From: Luteolibacter ambystomatis | GTDB lineage: Bacteria; Verrucomicrobiota; Verrucomicrobiia; Verrucomicrobiales; Akkermansiaceae | DNA: 64,000 nucleotides | Assembly: GCF_018137965.1 (NCBI RefSeq) | Contig: NZ_CP073100.1 | Span: forward strand, 4,165,754-4,229,753 | Reading direction: 5' to 3' | Shown here: piece by piece, positions 36,944 to 46,014 of the stretch | Layout: every line of letters starts with the position of its first letter | Position numbering within the stretch: position 1 is the stretch's first letter | Translations under genes and position numbers: made by a program | Notes under the pieces: model-generated | What the model was told of the DNA's origin: nothing | What the model saw: the letters and a program-made list of their open reading frames with translations, nothing else | The model's database searches: none

Positions 36944-37071
36944 ACGTGGTTCCGCTTTCAGGCAGACGGTGAAAAGCAAGAACCCATTGAATGGTGGTTA
37001 GATCCCTGATGCTCTTGGCGGCGGTGCTTTGAGAAGGATTTCGAGACACCCGCCTGAAGGTGGAACCACGT
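36944..37071. repeat. REPIN-like inverted repeat, family 2
   Basis: Two 20-bp arms face each other about 88 bases apart. ACGTGGTTCCGCTTTCAGGC (36944-36963) and the complement of 37052-37071 agree at 18 of 20 positions. The outer sides read TTCAGGCGG, like the end of the other repeat family at 56 and 60 kb. It lies between the mgtC-like and mscS genes, both on the minus strand. It is a non-coding mobile-element remnant by appearance. Confidence 0.6.
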
Positions 37072-37082
37072 GCGAAAAAAGA

Positions 37083-39350
37083 CTATCTGGCATCCTCGGG
37101 CCGCGGCGCCCATTCCACCTGCAATGGCGTCTCGGTAACGAGACGCAGGTCGCGCTGCGGGAAGGGGATGCCAATGCCCGCTTCCGTGAGGCGCTTTTCA
37201 ATCATGAAGCGCAGGTCGCTGGAGACGAGCGCGGCATTGGTATTGCCCGCCAGTTCGACCCAGAAATAGAGGGAGAACAGCAGCGCATTGTCGCCGAAGT
37301 CTTCGAACAGGGCCATCGGTTCCGGATCCTTCAGCACCTTGCCATGGCGGTTCGCGCAATCGACGAGGATATCCGCCACCTTCTGGCTGGGAGAGCCATA
37401 GGAAACTCCGATGCGGATGCTGCGGCGCAGACGGCGGTTGGTATGGGTCCAGTTGGTGATCTTGTTCTCCAGGAACATGGAATTCGGCACCACCGTCTCC
37501 AGCCCATCCACGCTGCGGATGATGGATGAGCGGGTGTTGATCTCGGATACCGTGCCCACCGATCCACCGACGTCCACGATGTCACCCACGCGGATATTCC
37601 GTTCGAAGAGCATGATGATGCCGCTGATGAAATTCTTGATCAGCGTCTGCGTGCCGAAACCCAGACCGATGGCGAGCGCACCGCCGAAGAACGCGAAGAC
37701 GGTGAGAGGGATCTTCATCACCTGCAGGGTGCCGACCACGAGGAAGAACCCGAGCAACACCATCAGCCAGCGCCGCAGCGTCCCGGCCTGGGCCTCCGCC
37801 ACGCGTCCGCGGGCGACCACGGCACGTTGCAAGCGCCGGGTGATCCGCGAGGCGACGAAATAGCCGAACGCGAACAACAACAGCGCGATGACCAGGCGGC
37901 CGAGGGTCACCCCCTTGTTGTCCACGTGGAAGACCTCGAACTGCCAGACGCTGCGGATGCCGCGCCACACCGAACGGAAGAACGACGACGTGCGCTCGCC
38001 CCACGACTGCTTCTGCACGTCCTTGTCGTAGTCCTCCAGCCAGCGGTGGATGAGGCGGGTGGCCAGATCGATGCCCTGCTTCACACGCTGGATGACCGCC
38101 ATCTGCTCGCCCAGTGCGTCACGGACGTCATTGATCGGCTGGAGTTTCGGATCGTCCGCCGCCAGGGAAGATGCCTTGGCCTCCTGGCTGCGGAGCTTCG
38201 CCCCGGCCAGGTTGAACTGGTTGTCCACAAAGGTTTCCCACGGTCCGACACGATTGAGAATATCACCCAGCGACTTGCGCGCCGCAGCCCGTGCATCCGG
38301 ATCGGTGGAGGTCATCAAGGTATGACGGGCGTCATACGCCTCCAGCATCTGGTTCTCCAACTGGCCGAGCGAGCCGAGAAGATCCACGGAAAACTCCAGC
38401 GCGTCCGCGCGGTCCTGGGCGCCATCCAGCTTCAGCCGGGTGAGCTCATCCGCCGGCGGGGTCTTGCCATCCGCGCCAGGCACCGGCTCCAGCTTGCGGC
38501 GCTCGGCGAGAACGGCACGGCGGCGCTTGTCGAGGCCCTCCACCTCCTTGCGCAACGCCGTCTGGCGGTCGGCCGCTGCCTTGCGGATCTTGTCCAGGTC
38601 GTCCTTGAGGAAGGCCTGCTGGGCCGCGGCGGCGGAAATTTTGATCTCCGCCAGGGAAAGATCGTCCATGGCGGCGGCCAAATCGTTGCGCTGGACGGCG
38701 ATGCCGCTGTTCGCCGACTCGATGCGGGTCACCAGCATGCGCTGGCGGACTTTCGCGGCATCCAGCCGCCACTTCGCAGCCATGTCCTTGTCGTTCGACG
38801 CCGCCGCCTCCTCGGCCCTCCGCACATCCGCATCCGCCTTGGCGGACAACTGGCGGGCTTCCTCCATCATCCGCTCCATCAGGCTGATGGAAGACTCGGC
38901 GGTGTTCTTGCGCTCGTGCGCCACGTCCCGCTGGTTGCGGAGATCATCCACCAGCAGCACCGAATAAGGGGGCGGTTCCTTGAAGCCGTGCCAATCCGCA
39001 CGGGCCTCACGGGCGCGGGTGGCTTCCTTCGCACTGGCATCCAGCAGCGCCTTGCTTTTCAGGCAACGCTCCAGGGACGCCATGGTCGACTGCATGTCAC
39101 GGCGGCGGTCCGCGTATTCGCCGGTGGTCACGCCCGCCGGCAACTGGGTTTCCGCCGCCGGGTCATCGAGCCGCACGAGCTGCGCCTTCGCATCATCCAG
39201 CCATGCCTGCCAGCGGTCGCGCATCTGCTGCGGGGTCTCCGCCACCTCGGCTTGCTTGGGGGCATCTTTCGCCAGCAGGTTCGACAACTGCGCATGGAGG
39301 GGAATGGAGCCCGACAACAGCAGGAAGGTGGCGGCCAGCGCGCGAATCAT
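37083..39350 (-). CDS. Large MscS-type mechanosensitive channel (MscK/YbiO-like)
   Basis: The ATG at 39350 gives a good signal peptide (MIRALAATFLLLSGSIPLHAQ) and a 755-residue protein. An upstream ATG at 39476 lacks one. Residues about 25-450 are periplasmic and mainly coiled coil, with many Ala/Arg/Lys/Glu heptads. Several membrane helices follow, and the MscS pore helix lies at about 560-600 (FAFFGGALAIGLGFGTQTLIKNFISGIIMLFERNIRVGDIVDVGG, read in parts). The cytosolic beta domain comes next (VSEINTRSSIIRSVDGLETVVPNSMFLENKITNWTH in outline). It releases solutes on hypo-osmotic shock. The long periplasmic region places it with MscK-like channels. Confidence 0.92.
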   Translation of the reverse strand: MIRALAATFLLLSGSIPLHAQLSNLLAKDAPKQAEVAETPQQMRDRWQAWLDDAKAQLVRLDDPAAETQLPAGVTTGEYADRRRDMQSTMASLERCLKSKALLDASAKEATRAREARADWHGFKEPPPYSVLLVDDLRNQRDVAHERKNTAESSISLMERMMEEARQLSAKADADVRRAEEAAASNDKDMAAKWRLDAAKVRQRMLVTRIESANSGIAVQRNDLAAAMDDLSLAEIKISAAAAQQAFLKDDLDKIRKAAADRQTALRKEVEGLDKRRRAVLAERRKLEPVPGADGKTPPADELTRLKLDGAQDRADALEFSVDLLGSLGQLENQMLEAYDARHTLMTSTDPDARAAARKSLGDILNRVGPWETFVDNQFNLAGAKLRSQEAKASSLAADDPKLQPINDVRDALGEQMAVIQRVKQGIDLATRLIHRWLEDYDKDVQKQSWGERTSSFFRSVWRGIRSVWQFEVFHVDNKGVTLGRLVIALLLFAFGYFVASRITRRLQRAVVARGRVAEAQAGTLRRWLMVLLGFFLVVGTLQVMKIPLTVFAFFGGALAIGLGFGTQTLIKNFISGIIMLFERNIRVGDIVDVGGSVGTVSEINTRSSIIRSVDGLETVVPNSMFLENKITNWTHTNRRLRRSIRIGVSYGSPSQKVADILVDCANRHGKVLKDPEPMALFEDFGDNALLFSLYFWVELAGNTNAALVSSDLRFMIEKRLTEAGIGIPFPQRDLRLVTETPLQVEWAPRPEDAR

Positions 39351-39632
39351 GGCCCGAGTTTCGAACAGGATGACCGATTCCGAAACCCCGAATTCACGCG
39401 AATCCGCCTTCAGAGGCACAATTCCGGACACCACATGATCCCATAACGAAAATGACGGTCGGGATATCTGAAACAATTTGCCGTGATCACAAATTTGAAC
39501 CCATAACCCTGCGCGAATCCATCCCCAAAACGGGTGAGATCAACAATGCACGTTTTCTTTTCCAAACCATGACGACGGATCTTGCGGTGTTCCACATCCT
39601 CACCTATCGCTGATAGAAACCCCCTTGTTTCG
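39351..39632. other. Divergent promoter region, mscS-like / glycogen synthase
   Basis: These 282 bases separate two divergent genes. AT-rich patches lie at 39440-39510 and 39540-39575. No clear operator, hairpin or RNA gene was seen. Confidence 0.4.
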
Positions 39633-41195
39633 ATGACCAGCAACCCCCGCCCCCGCATCCTCGTCGTCACGCCGGAGATCACCTATCTGCCGGAAGGAAT
39701 GGGCAACCTGGCCCAGCGCATGTGTGCGAAAGCCGGAGGGCTGGCGGATGTCTCGGCCTCGCTGGTCAAGGCGCTTTACGACCAGGGGGCGGATGTCCAT
39801 GTCGCCCTGCCGAACTACAGGCGGATGTTCGATCTCGATGTGGAGAGCGTGCTGGCACATGAGTACGAGAAAGTCAGCCGGTCGCTGCCCGAGCAGCGCA
39901 TCCACCTGGCGGAGGACCGCATCTTCTACCATCGCAATTCCGTCTATGGCGCGGAGAACCACCTCATCTCGCTGGCCTTCCAGCGCGAGGTGATCAACCA
40001 CACCATCCCGCAGGTGCGGCCGGACCTGATCCACTGCAACGACTGGATGACGGGGCTGATCCCCGGAGTGGCGAGGCGCCACGGCATTCCCAGCCTTTTC
40101 ACCGTCCACAACATCCATACCGAACATCGCACGCTCGCCCAGATCGAGGATCGCGGCATTGATGCGGCGGACTTCTGGCAGCACCTTTACTACCGCCGGA
40201 CGCCGCACGGCTATGAGGAAAGCCGGAACGAAAATGCGGTGGATCTTCTGACCAGCGGCATCTTCGCCGCCAGCCACGTGAACACGGTGAGCCCGACCTT
40301 CCTGCACGAGGTGGTCGGCGGCGCGCACGAATTCATTCCGAATGCAATCCGCAACGAGCTCCGCGCCAAGTTCCACGCCGGCCATGCCAGCGGAATCCTG
40401 AACGCGCCCGATGCGGTCTTCGATCCCGCCACGGACCCGGCACTGCCGCATGCCTATGGCGTGGACGATGTCACGGAAGGCAAGCGGGCGAACAAGCTCG
40501 CGTTCCAGGCGCAGCTCGGCCTCAAGCTCGATCCGGACGCGCCGCTGTTCTTCTGGCCCTCCCGGCTCGACCCGGTCCAGAAGGGCTGCCAGCTTCTCAC
40601 GGACATCCTCTACAAGCTGGTGGCGGACCACACCGCCAGCGGTCTGCAGATCGCCATTGTCGCGAGCGGTGCGTATCAACACCACTTCCAACGGATCGTG
40701 GGCATGCACGGACTCCAGGACCGCGTGGCGGTGCGCGACTTCAACGAAACGCTGTCCCACCTCGGCTACGCCGCCAGCGATTTCATCTTCATGCCATCGT
40801 CGTTCGAGCCGTGCGGCCTGCCGCAGATGATCGCTCCGAAGTACGGCAGCCTCACCATCGCGCACGATACCGGCGGCCTGCACGATACCGTGGAGCAAAT
40901 GAACGTGGCCGATCACAGCGGCAACGGCTTCCTCTTCAAAATCTTCGATTCAGGCGGCCTGCGCTGGGCGGTGGAGGAAGCGTTGAAATTCCATCATCTG
41001 CCCGTGGAGATCCGGGAGAAGCAACTGGCCCGGGTGATGAGGGAGTCCAACGAGCGGTTCAATCACGAGGCGACCGCCTCCGCCTACATCCAGGCATACG
41101 AAGCGATGCTGGGCCGTCCGGTGACCGGCCAGTGCGCCGAAGCCGCGGAGCCGGACAACGTGGTGCCCAGCAAGATCGCGAAACGGACCGCGTGA
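39633..41195 (+). CDS. glgA: Glycogen/starch synthase (GT5)
   Basis: The ATG at 39633 (MTSNPRPRILVVTPEITYLPEG) gives a 520-residue protein. It is a GT5 retaining glucosyltransferase that extends alpha-1,4-glucan from ADP- or UDP-glucose. The sugar-nucleotide loop KAGGLADVSASLVKAL near residue 34 corresponds to the KTGGLGDV motif of GlgA, but it comes after an extra stretch (PEGMGNLAQRMC). Other marks are DLIHCNDWMTGLIPG, FTVHNIHTEHRT, NTVSPTFLHEV and the C-terminal FMPSSFEPCGLPQM and DTGGLHDTV. No other glycogen genes are adjacent. The gene converges with a methyltransferase gene 9 bases downstream. Confidence 0.88.
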   Translation: MTSNPRPRILVVTPEITYLPEGMGNLAQRMCAKAGGLADVSASLVKALYDQGADVHVALPNYRRMFDLDVESVLAHEYEKVSRSLPEQRIHLAEDRIFYHRNSVYGAENHLISLAFQREVINHTIPQVRPDLIHCNDWMTGLIPGVARRHGIPSLFTVHNIHTEHRTLAQIEDRGIDAADFWQHLYYRRTPHGYEESRNENAVDLLTSGIFAASHVNTVSPTFLHEVVGGAHEFIPNAIRNELRAKFHAGHASGILNAPDAVFDPATDPALPHAYGVDDVTEGKRANKLAFQAQLGLKLDPDAPLFFWPSRLDPVQKGCQLLTDILYKLVADHTASGLQIAIVASGAYQHHFQRIVGMHGLQDRVAVRDFNETLSHLGYAASDFIFMPSSFEPCGLPQMIAPKYGSLTIAHDTGGLHDTVEQMNVADHSGNGFLFKIFDSGGLRWAVEEALKFHHLPVEIREKQLARVMRESNERFNHEATASAYIQAYEAMLGRPVTGQCAEAAEPDNVVPSKIAKRTA

Positions 41196-41204
41196 GGTGG
41201 CGGC

Positions 41205-42251
41205 TCAGGACTTCAGCGCCGTCATCACCCCACGGTCGGCGGCGGTGTCCTGGCAGGTGAAGGTGTGGAAACCGGCTTCGGTGAGCAGCGCTTCGTATTC
41301 GCCAACGGAGTAGCATTTCCCCTGGGTGGAGTGCATCAGCATGGCGGAATACTCGGCCACGGGCAGCGGACCGGTTTTGTCCGCGTTGATGAAGGCGTCA
41401 TGAAGGATGAGCATGCCGCCGGGTTTCAGGGCTCGGTACGATACAGCTAGTAGTTCACGGACCTCCGGCTCGTCCCAATCGTGGAGCACGTTCGAGAACA
41501 GGTGGAGGTCGCAGTCGTCCGGAAGCGGATCGCGGAACATGTCTCCGGCCACCACCTCCACGCGGTCCGCATAGCCGAGTTCCGCGACACGCCGGCGGGC
41601 GATGCGTTCCACCGAGGCCTGGTCGAACACCACCGCGGAGAGATGCGACGCGTTCGCGACCAGCGAGCAGGCGTAGATGCCGGAACCGCCGCCGATGTCC
41701 ACCAGCCGCGTGAACCGGGAGAGATCGAGCTTCTGCGCCATCGCGGGTCCGAGCAGCACGCCGCGGCAATCCATGGCGGTGGTGAAGAGGCGGGCGAAGG
41801 CATCGTCCTCCATCAACTTGTGCCAATCGCCCGCATCGTAGCTGCCCCACTTGGCCGGTTTCCCGGTGGCGAGCACCTTGAGATAGTCCATGGTGACAGG
41901 GCGGTCCTTCAGCGAGGCATAGTAGGGTGCGAGCGACCACGGCGAGCCGGCCGTAAGAGCCTCACGACCGCTCTCCGTGACATGGAACATGCCGTCCTCG
42001 GAGCGGACGAACCCATTCGCGGCGAACAAGGTCATCATCACATCCGCCGGACGGGTGGCGGCGAATCCGAACTGCCTGCAGATGGCTGGGAGATCGGATG
42101 GATGCTCCGCGAGCCAGGTGAAGAAATCAAGATGCACCAGCGCCGCGGTGACCAGATCTCCGGCATAAATGCCGTCGCGATAGCGGTAGGCGCGGATGGG
42201 ATCGGTATCCGGCAGGCGGGTCAGGTCCACTTCGATCATGACATCCACCAT
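41205..42251 (-). CDS. SAM-dependent O-methyltransferase
   Basis: This 348-residue protein starts at the ATG at 42251, with GGCGGAG about 9 bases upstream. ATGs at 42239 and 42281 are alternatives. It is a class I methyltransferase of the plant/bacterial O-methyltransferase (AcetylserotoninOMT) type. An N-terminal winged-helix dimerisation domain (about 15-105) is followed by the SAM motif LVDIGGGSGIYACSL, the acidic-loop region DRVEVVAGDMFRDPLP and SNVLHDWDEPEV. The substrate is unknown. An intrinsic terminator separates it from the upstream gene, so it has its own promoter. Confidence 0.87.
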   Translation of the reverse strand: MVDVMIEVDLTRLPDTDPIRAYRYRDGIYAGDLVTAALVHLDFFTWLAEHPSDLPAICRQFGFAATRPADVMMTLFAANGFVRSEDGMFHVTESGREALTAGSPWSLAPYYASLKDRPVTMDYLKVLATGKPAKWGSYDAGDWHKLMEDDAFARLFTTAMDCRGVLLGPAMAQKLDLSRFTRLVDIGGGSGIYACSLVANASHLSAVVFDQASVERIARRRVAELGYADRVEVVAGDMFRDPLPDDCDLHLFSNVLHDWDEPEVRELLAVSYRALKPGGMLILHDAFINADKTGPLPVAEYSAMLMHSTQGKCYSVGEYEALLTEAGFHTFTCQDTAADRGVMTALKS

Positions 42252-42302
42252 GGATGACAACTCCGCCCTGCCAAGTCCCAACAGGCCTCACACATTCGAA
42301 CA

Positions 42303-42335
42303 AAAAGCCCGGCGGAGAGACTCCACCGGGCTTTT
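42303..42335 (-). terminator. Intrinsic terminator after the transglutaminase-like gene
   Basis: AAAAGCCCGG (42303-42312) pairs with CCGGGCTTTT (42326-42335), with an inner GGAG/CTCC pair in the loop. On the minus strand the stem is followed by T residues. It lies 22 bases after the stop at 42357. Confidence 0.85.
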
Positions 42336-42356
42336 CAAAACAAACTTCGGCGGTTG

Positions 42357-44645
42357 TTACAGCGCGTCGCGTTCGGCCTTGGCCATTTCCCGTTCGTAGC
42401 GCTTTTCCAGCATCTTCGCACGGGGTTCGTCGCCGACCTGGCGATAGTAGCCGGCGATGGTGGTCACGATGCCAGCTTCGGTCTTGGTGCGGAACCAGTC
42501 GCCGGAGTTGCTCTTCACCACGCGGTTGAAAGCGAGCTCGATGTCGCGGACAGCCTTCTTCGCCATCTCCGGATCATCCTTCATGTAGCCGAAGTAATCC
42601 GAGGAGATCATCTTGAAGCCGGTGATGCTGCCGCCGTATTCGCGGAGCGCCGGATCGTAGAGGTGCTCGATGTCCTTCTTCGCGGTCGGCTCGTTGCGTT
42701 TGAGGATGATCTCGGCCTCGCGCTTGAGCGACTCGGCGATGAGGTCCTTCTGCTCGGACTGGTTGCGCTCGTCGCGGCGGCGCTCGCGGAGGAAGGCGGT
42801 CTTGGCATCGTTTTCGCTGCCATACGGGAAGACGTGCTCGGTCTCCGCCTTGGCGGCGAGAGCGGCCATGCGCGGGTTCTCACGGAACTCGCGGCGCATG
42901 TCGCCGGCGAACTTCTTCCATTCGCCATAGACCTCGGGATCCTTCGGATCCTTCGCGCCGGTCTCATCCTCCAGAACGGCGTAGAGTCTGGCCCAGCTCT
43001 CGACAAAGGAACGGCCGATCGTGTTCGACAGCCGCACGGCCTCGGCCACGAGGTCCTTCTTGCCCTGCTCGGAGAAGTAGTCGCACAACCAGAGGTGGCG
43101 ATAGACGCTGATCGAGATCACCGGGCTCTGGTGGTCGCGGTCGTTCCACTGCCAGACTTCCTGCTCGGTGATGGCACCGCCGATCTGCGGATTATCGGTC
43201 TGGCCCTTGGAGACGCCACCGATGCGGCCGACTCCGGTGGTCCATTCGTCATCCTTCACCTTGAGCGCCACCCAGGCATGCCCGCCGAGGTCGGTTTCAC
43301 CGGCGAAAACCATCGCCGGAATGCCGTTGGCGCGGGCGGTGTTCGCACAAAAATAGGACTGGTCACCGCAGATGCCGCCCTCCTTGAGAATCTGGGCGAA
43401 GGTGTATTCGGTGTAGGGATTGATGCCTTTCACCGCGCGCTCCATGAGGTACTTCACCATGCCGTAGGCATCACCCCAGTTCTTGCGGTTGAGGTGCATC
43501 TTGTCCACCGCCCACTCCAGTTCGGACTGGATGACGGGAGCACAGACGACATAGACGAGATCGCGGGCCGGGAGGCGGTCGATCGGCCCGACCATCTTGC
43601 CCTTCTCGTCCTTCTCGATGTACCAGAGGTAGCGGACGAGCGGATCAATGGAGAGTTCGCTGGAATAGTCCTTTTCGCCACCGGGATTCTTGGCGGTCAT
43701 CGGCTTGTCGAAGACCACGGCACAGGCGAGCGCAAGGTTGAAGTACTTCTTGGCGACGGCTTCCTTGGCGGTCCAGGCGTCCTTGAGGAAAACCATGACG
43801 CGGTCCTTGTCGTCCTCCGGCTTCACCGTGAGAAGGACCTGCTCCATTTTCTCCGGAGTATTGAAGAGCCAGGTGATCATGGCGCGGGCGCGCTCGTCAT
43901 GGGTCACTTCATGGATGCTCTTCGGCGAAAACCGGCCGAGCACCTGCCAGCGCAGGAAGGCCTGATAGAACATCGGCGTCTTCCAGAACTCCTCATAGCG
44001 GCCGCGGCCATCCCCGATGTGCATGGTGGGAATGGCGGCTTCCAGAGAGCGGCCGAGCATCTTCCGGTAGCTGGTCCACGCGCCCTCGTTGATCGCCCGC
44101 TGGAGCAGATCGGCATCCTTCTTCAAGAAGGACTCACGGGTGGCATCGAGGCCCGCCAGAACCAAGGTGGTGTCCCCGAAAATGTCATCATTGCTCACGC
44201 CGGAGACTTCTCCCACGGTACCTTGGCTGCCGGTGCCAGTGGCATCACCTGCGGTGGCCCCTCCGGAGGTGCCATTGGCAGCCATCGTGCCGGGAGAACC
44301 GCCGGTGGTGCCGGAAGAAGCGGGCGGCTGGTTCTTGAAGAGGTCCGAGTAGCCGACGTCCGAGTCATGGGTACCCAAGTCCGGGCCACTGGAATCCTGC
44401 GCCTTTTTCTTGGCCGGCGTGGATTGTGCCGAAGCCATCCCGGGCACGAATTTCTGAACCAAGCCGAATTTCTGGACGAGCAGCCAGAGACCGCCCAGCG
44501 CGATGATCACCATCAGGACGCTGCGGAACTGCTGCATCTGTTCCTTTTTCCGGTAGCCCGCCTGGATGGCGCGCGGAGCGGGCACATTGCCCGCTGGAGG
44601 GGTGACGGGGCGGCGGGGCGGCACCGGTCGATTGGGAGGTTTCAT
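42357..44645 (-). CDS. Membrane-anchored transglutaminase-like protein
   Basis: This 762-residue protein begins with a Pro/Arg-rich cytosolic tail (1-38). One membrane helix follows (FRSVLMVIIALGGLWLLVQ, about 40-58), then a Ser/Gly/Thr-rich linker to about 150 and a large extracytoplasmic domain. In the latter, GGICGDQSYF (C426), GGHAWVALKV (H456) and D465/D466 form the Cys-His-Asp triad of the transglutaminase-like superfamily, spaced as expected. In bacteria such domains act as proteases, amidases or crosslinkers. The remainder (500-762) is helical and charged. I know no characterised homologue. A TTGCAAC/GTTGCAA dyad lies upstream. Confidence 0.8.
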   Translation of the reverse strand: MKPPNRPVPPRRPVTPPAGNVPAPRAIQAGYRKKEQMQQFRSVLMVIIALGGLWLLVQKFGLVQKFVPGMASAQSTPAKKKAQDSSGPDLGTHDSDVGYSDLFKNQPPASSGTTGGSPGTMAANGTSGGATAGDATGTGSQGTVGEVSGVSNDDIFGDTTLVLAGLDATRESFLKKDADLLQRAINEGAWTSYRKMLGRSLEAAIPTMHIGDGRGRYEEFWKTPMFYQAFLRWQVLGRFSPKSIHEVTHDERARAMITWLFNTPEKMEQVLLTVKPEDDKDRVMVFLKDAWTAKEAVAKKYFNLALACAVVFDKPMTAKNPGGEKDYSSELSIDPLVRYLWYIEKDEKGKMVGPIDRLPARDLVYVVCAPVIQSELEWAVDKMHLNRKNWGDAYGMVKYLMERAVKGINPYTEYTFAQILKEGGICGDQSYFCANTARANGIPAMVFAGETDLGGHAWVALKVKDDEWTTGVGRIGGVSKGQTDNPQIGGAITEQEVWQWNDRDHQSPVISISVYRHLWLCDYFSEQGKKDLVAEAVRLSNTIGRSFVESWARLYAVLEDETGAKDPKDPEVYGEWKKFAGDMRREFRENPRMAALAAKAETEHVFPYGSENDAKTAFLRERRRDERNQSEQKDLIAESLKREAEIILKRNEPTAKKDIEHLYDPALREYGGSITGFKMISSDYFGYMKDDPEMAKKAVRDIELAFNRVVKSNSGDWFRTKTEAGIVTTIAGYYRQVGDEPRAKMLEKRYEREMAKAERDAL

Positions 44646-44771
44646 GAGAGAGGGCGTATGATGCTATAAACAACAGAACAGAAAACAGAGCGCGCTGTGG
44701 CGCGGAAATTATCAAAGAAATTTGATCCGACAACTCCAGATAAGGGGCTCCCGGGTGGCTTCTTTGTTATA

Positions 44772-44787
44772 TTGCAACTGGTTGCAA
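44772..44787. promoter_or_regulatory. TTGCAAC-TG-GTTGCAA dyad upstream of the transglutaminase-like gene
   Basis: A perfect 7-bp inverted repeat with a 2-bp centre lies in the AT-rich 208-bp spacer, 127 bases upstream of the ATG at 44645. Size and symmetry suit a repressor operator. The bound protein is unknown. Confidence 0.4.
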
Positions 44788-44853
44788 ACCCCGGAGTGGT
44801 TCGAAAGTTGCGGCGGCATCCGGGAAAAGTGACGGAAAATTCCGTGAACTTAT

Positions 44854-45960
44854 TCAACACCAATCACCACGCTCATCTTTCTCGAGCTGGATGCGATCCT
44901 CCAGATTGCGGGCTTTGACGCGATGATTGCGTTTTGCCCAGCGCTCGACGGACATCTGGCGCTTCTTCGCGCGGCGGCGGAGCTCGGCGATCTCGTCATC
45001 GAGCTGGAGGAAACTTTCATAGCGGCCGAGCTCCAGGCTCCCCGCTTCCACGGCACCCCGGATGGCGCAGCCGGCGTCCTTCTGGTGGCGGCAATCGGCG
45101 AATTTGCAGTCGTGGGACAGCGCTTCGACATCGGCAAAGCTTTCGCGAAGCGTCTGCTCGTCCGTCCACATCTGGATCTCCCGCATCCCGGGATTGTCGA
45201 TGAGCATGCCGTTGCCCGGCAGCGGCACCAGCTCGCGGGAGGTGGTGGTGTGGCGACCCTTGCCGGTGACCTCGTTGCAGTCCCCGGTCCACTGCCATTC
45301 CTCACCATACAACTGGTTGACCAAGGTGGACTTGCCCACCCCGCTGGAGCCGACCACGCACATGGTGGCCCCTTTTTTGAGATAGGACTTCAACACACTG
45401 AGGCCCTTGCGGTTCAGCGCGCTGGTGACGTGGATGTCCGCATCCGGGCAGAGCGCGGCGAGTTCGGCGGCGGCCTCGGCATTCTCCTGCTTGGTGAACA
45501 GGTCGGCCTTGTTGATCAGCACCACCGGCTTCGCACCGCTGCGGGCGATCAGGGCGAAGTAGCGCTCCATCCGCCGCGGATTGAAATCCGGACCGGCATC
45601 CGTGACCACGGCCACGACATCGACATTCGCGCCGATGACCTGCTCCTCGGAGCTCTTCCCCGGCATCTTCCGGGAGAAGCAGGAGCGGCGCGGCAGGCGG
45701 GCGCGGATCACGTGATCCTCATTCTCCCCGCCCAGATCGACCGCCACCCAGTCGCCGACGGCAGGGAGTTCCGCGTCATTGGCGGCATCGTGCCAGACCT
45801 TGCCGGACAGGACGAGGTCGATTTCCTCTCCTCCTTCCAGAAACGCGCCGTAGTTGATGGCGGTCTCGCGGATCAGGCGGGCAGGAACAAGGCCCTTGCT
45901 CCGGTAGGGAGCAAAGGCCTCTTCAAAAAACGGGGACCAGCCGAGTTGGAGCAACGTCAC
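44854..45960 (-). CDS. rsgA: Ribosome small-subunit-dependent GTPase RsgA
   Basis: This 368-residue protein is a circularly permuted GTPase with the motif order G4-G5-G1-G3. NKAD is at 150-153, TSALNRKGL at about 179, P-loop GSSGVGKS at 204-211 and DNPGMRE at 255-261. An OB-fold N-terminal domain and a C-terminal zinc finger (CKFADCRHQKDAGC, about 286-300) complete the family layout. It checks maturation of the 30S decoding centre late in assembly. The desaturase gene lies 54 bases upstream in the same direction, with no obvious functional tie. Confidence 0.95.
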   Translation of the reverse strand: MTLLQLGWSPFFEEAFAPYRSKGLVPARLIRETAINYGAFLEGGEEIDLVLSGKVWHDAANDAELPAVGDWVAVDLGGENEDHVIRARLPRRSCFSRKMPGKSSEEQVIGANVDVVAVVTDAGPDFNPRRMERYFALIARSGAKPVVLINKADLFTKQENAEAAAELAALCPDADIHVTSALNRKGLSVLKSYLKKGATMCVVGSSGVGKSTLVNQLYGEEWQWTGDCNEVTGKGRHTTTSRELVPLPGNGMLIDNPGMREIQMWTDEQTLRESFADVEALSHDCKFADCRHQKDAGCAIRGAVEAGSLELGRYESFLQLDDEIAELRRRAKKRQMSVERWAKRNHRVKARNLEDRIQLEKDERGDWC

Positions 45961-46014
45961 GCGAGGATCACTCTACGGGTTGCTCCGGGTGCTGTCCACC
46001 CGAAGCGCACAGGA

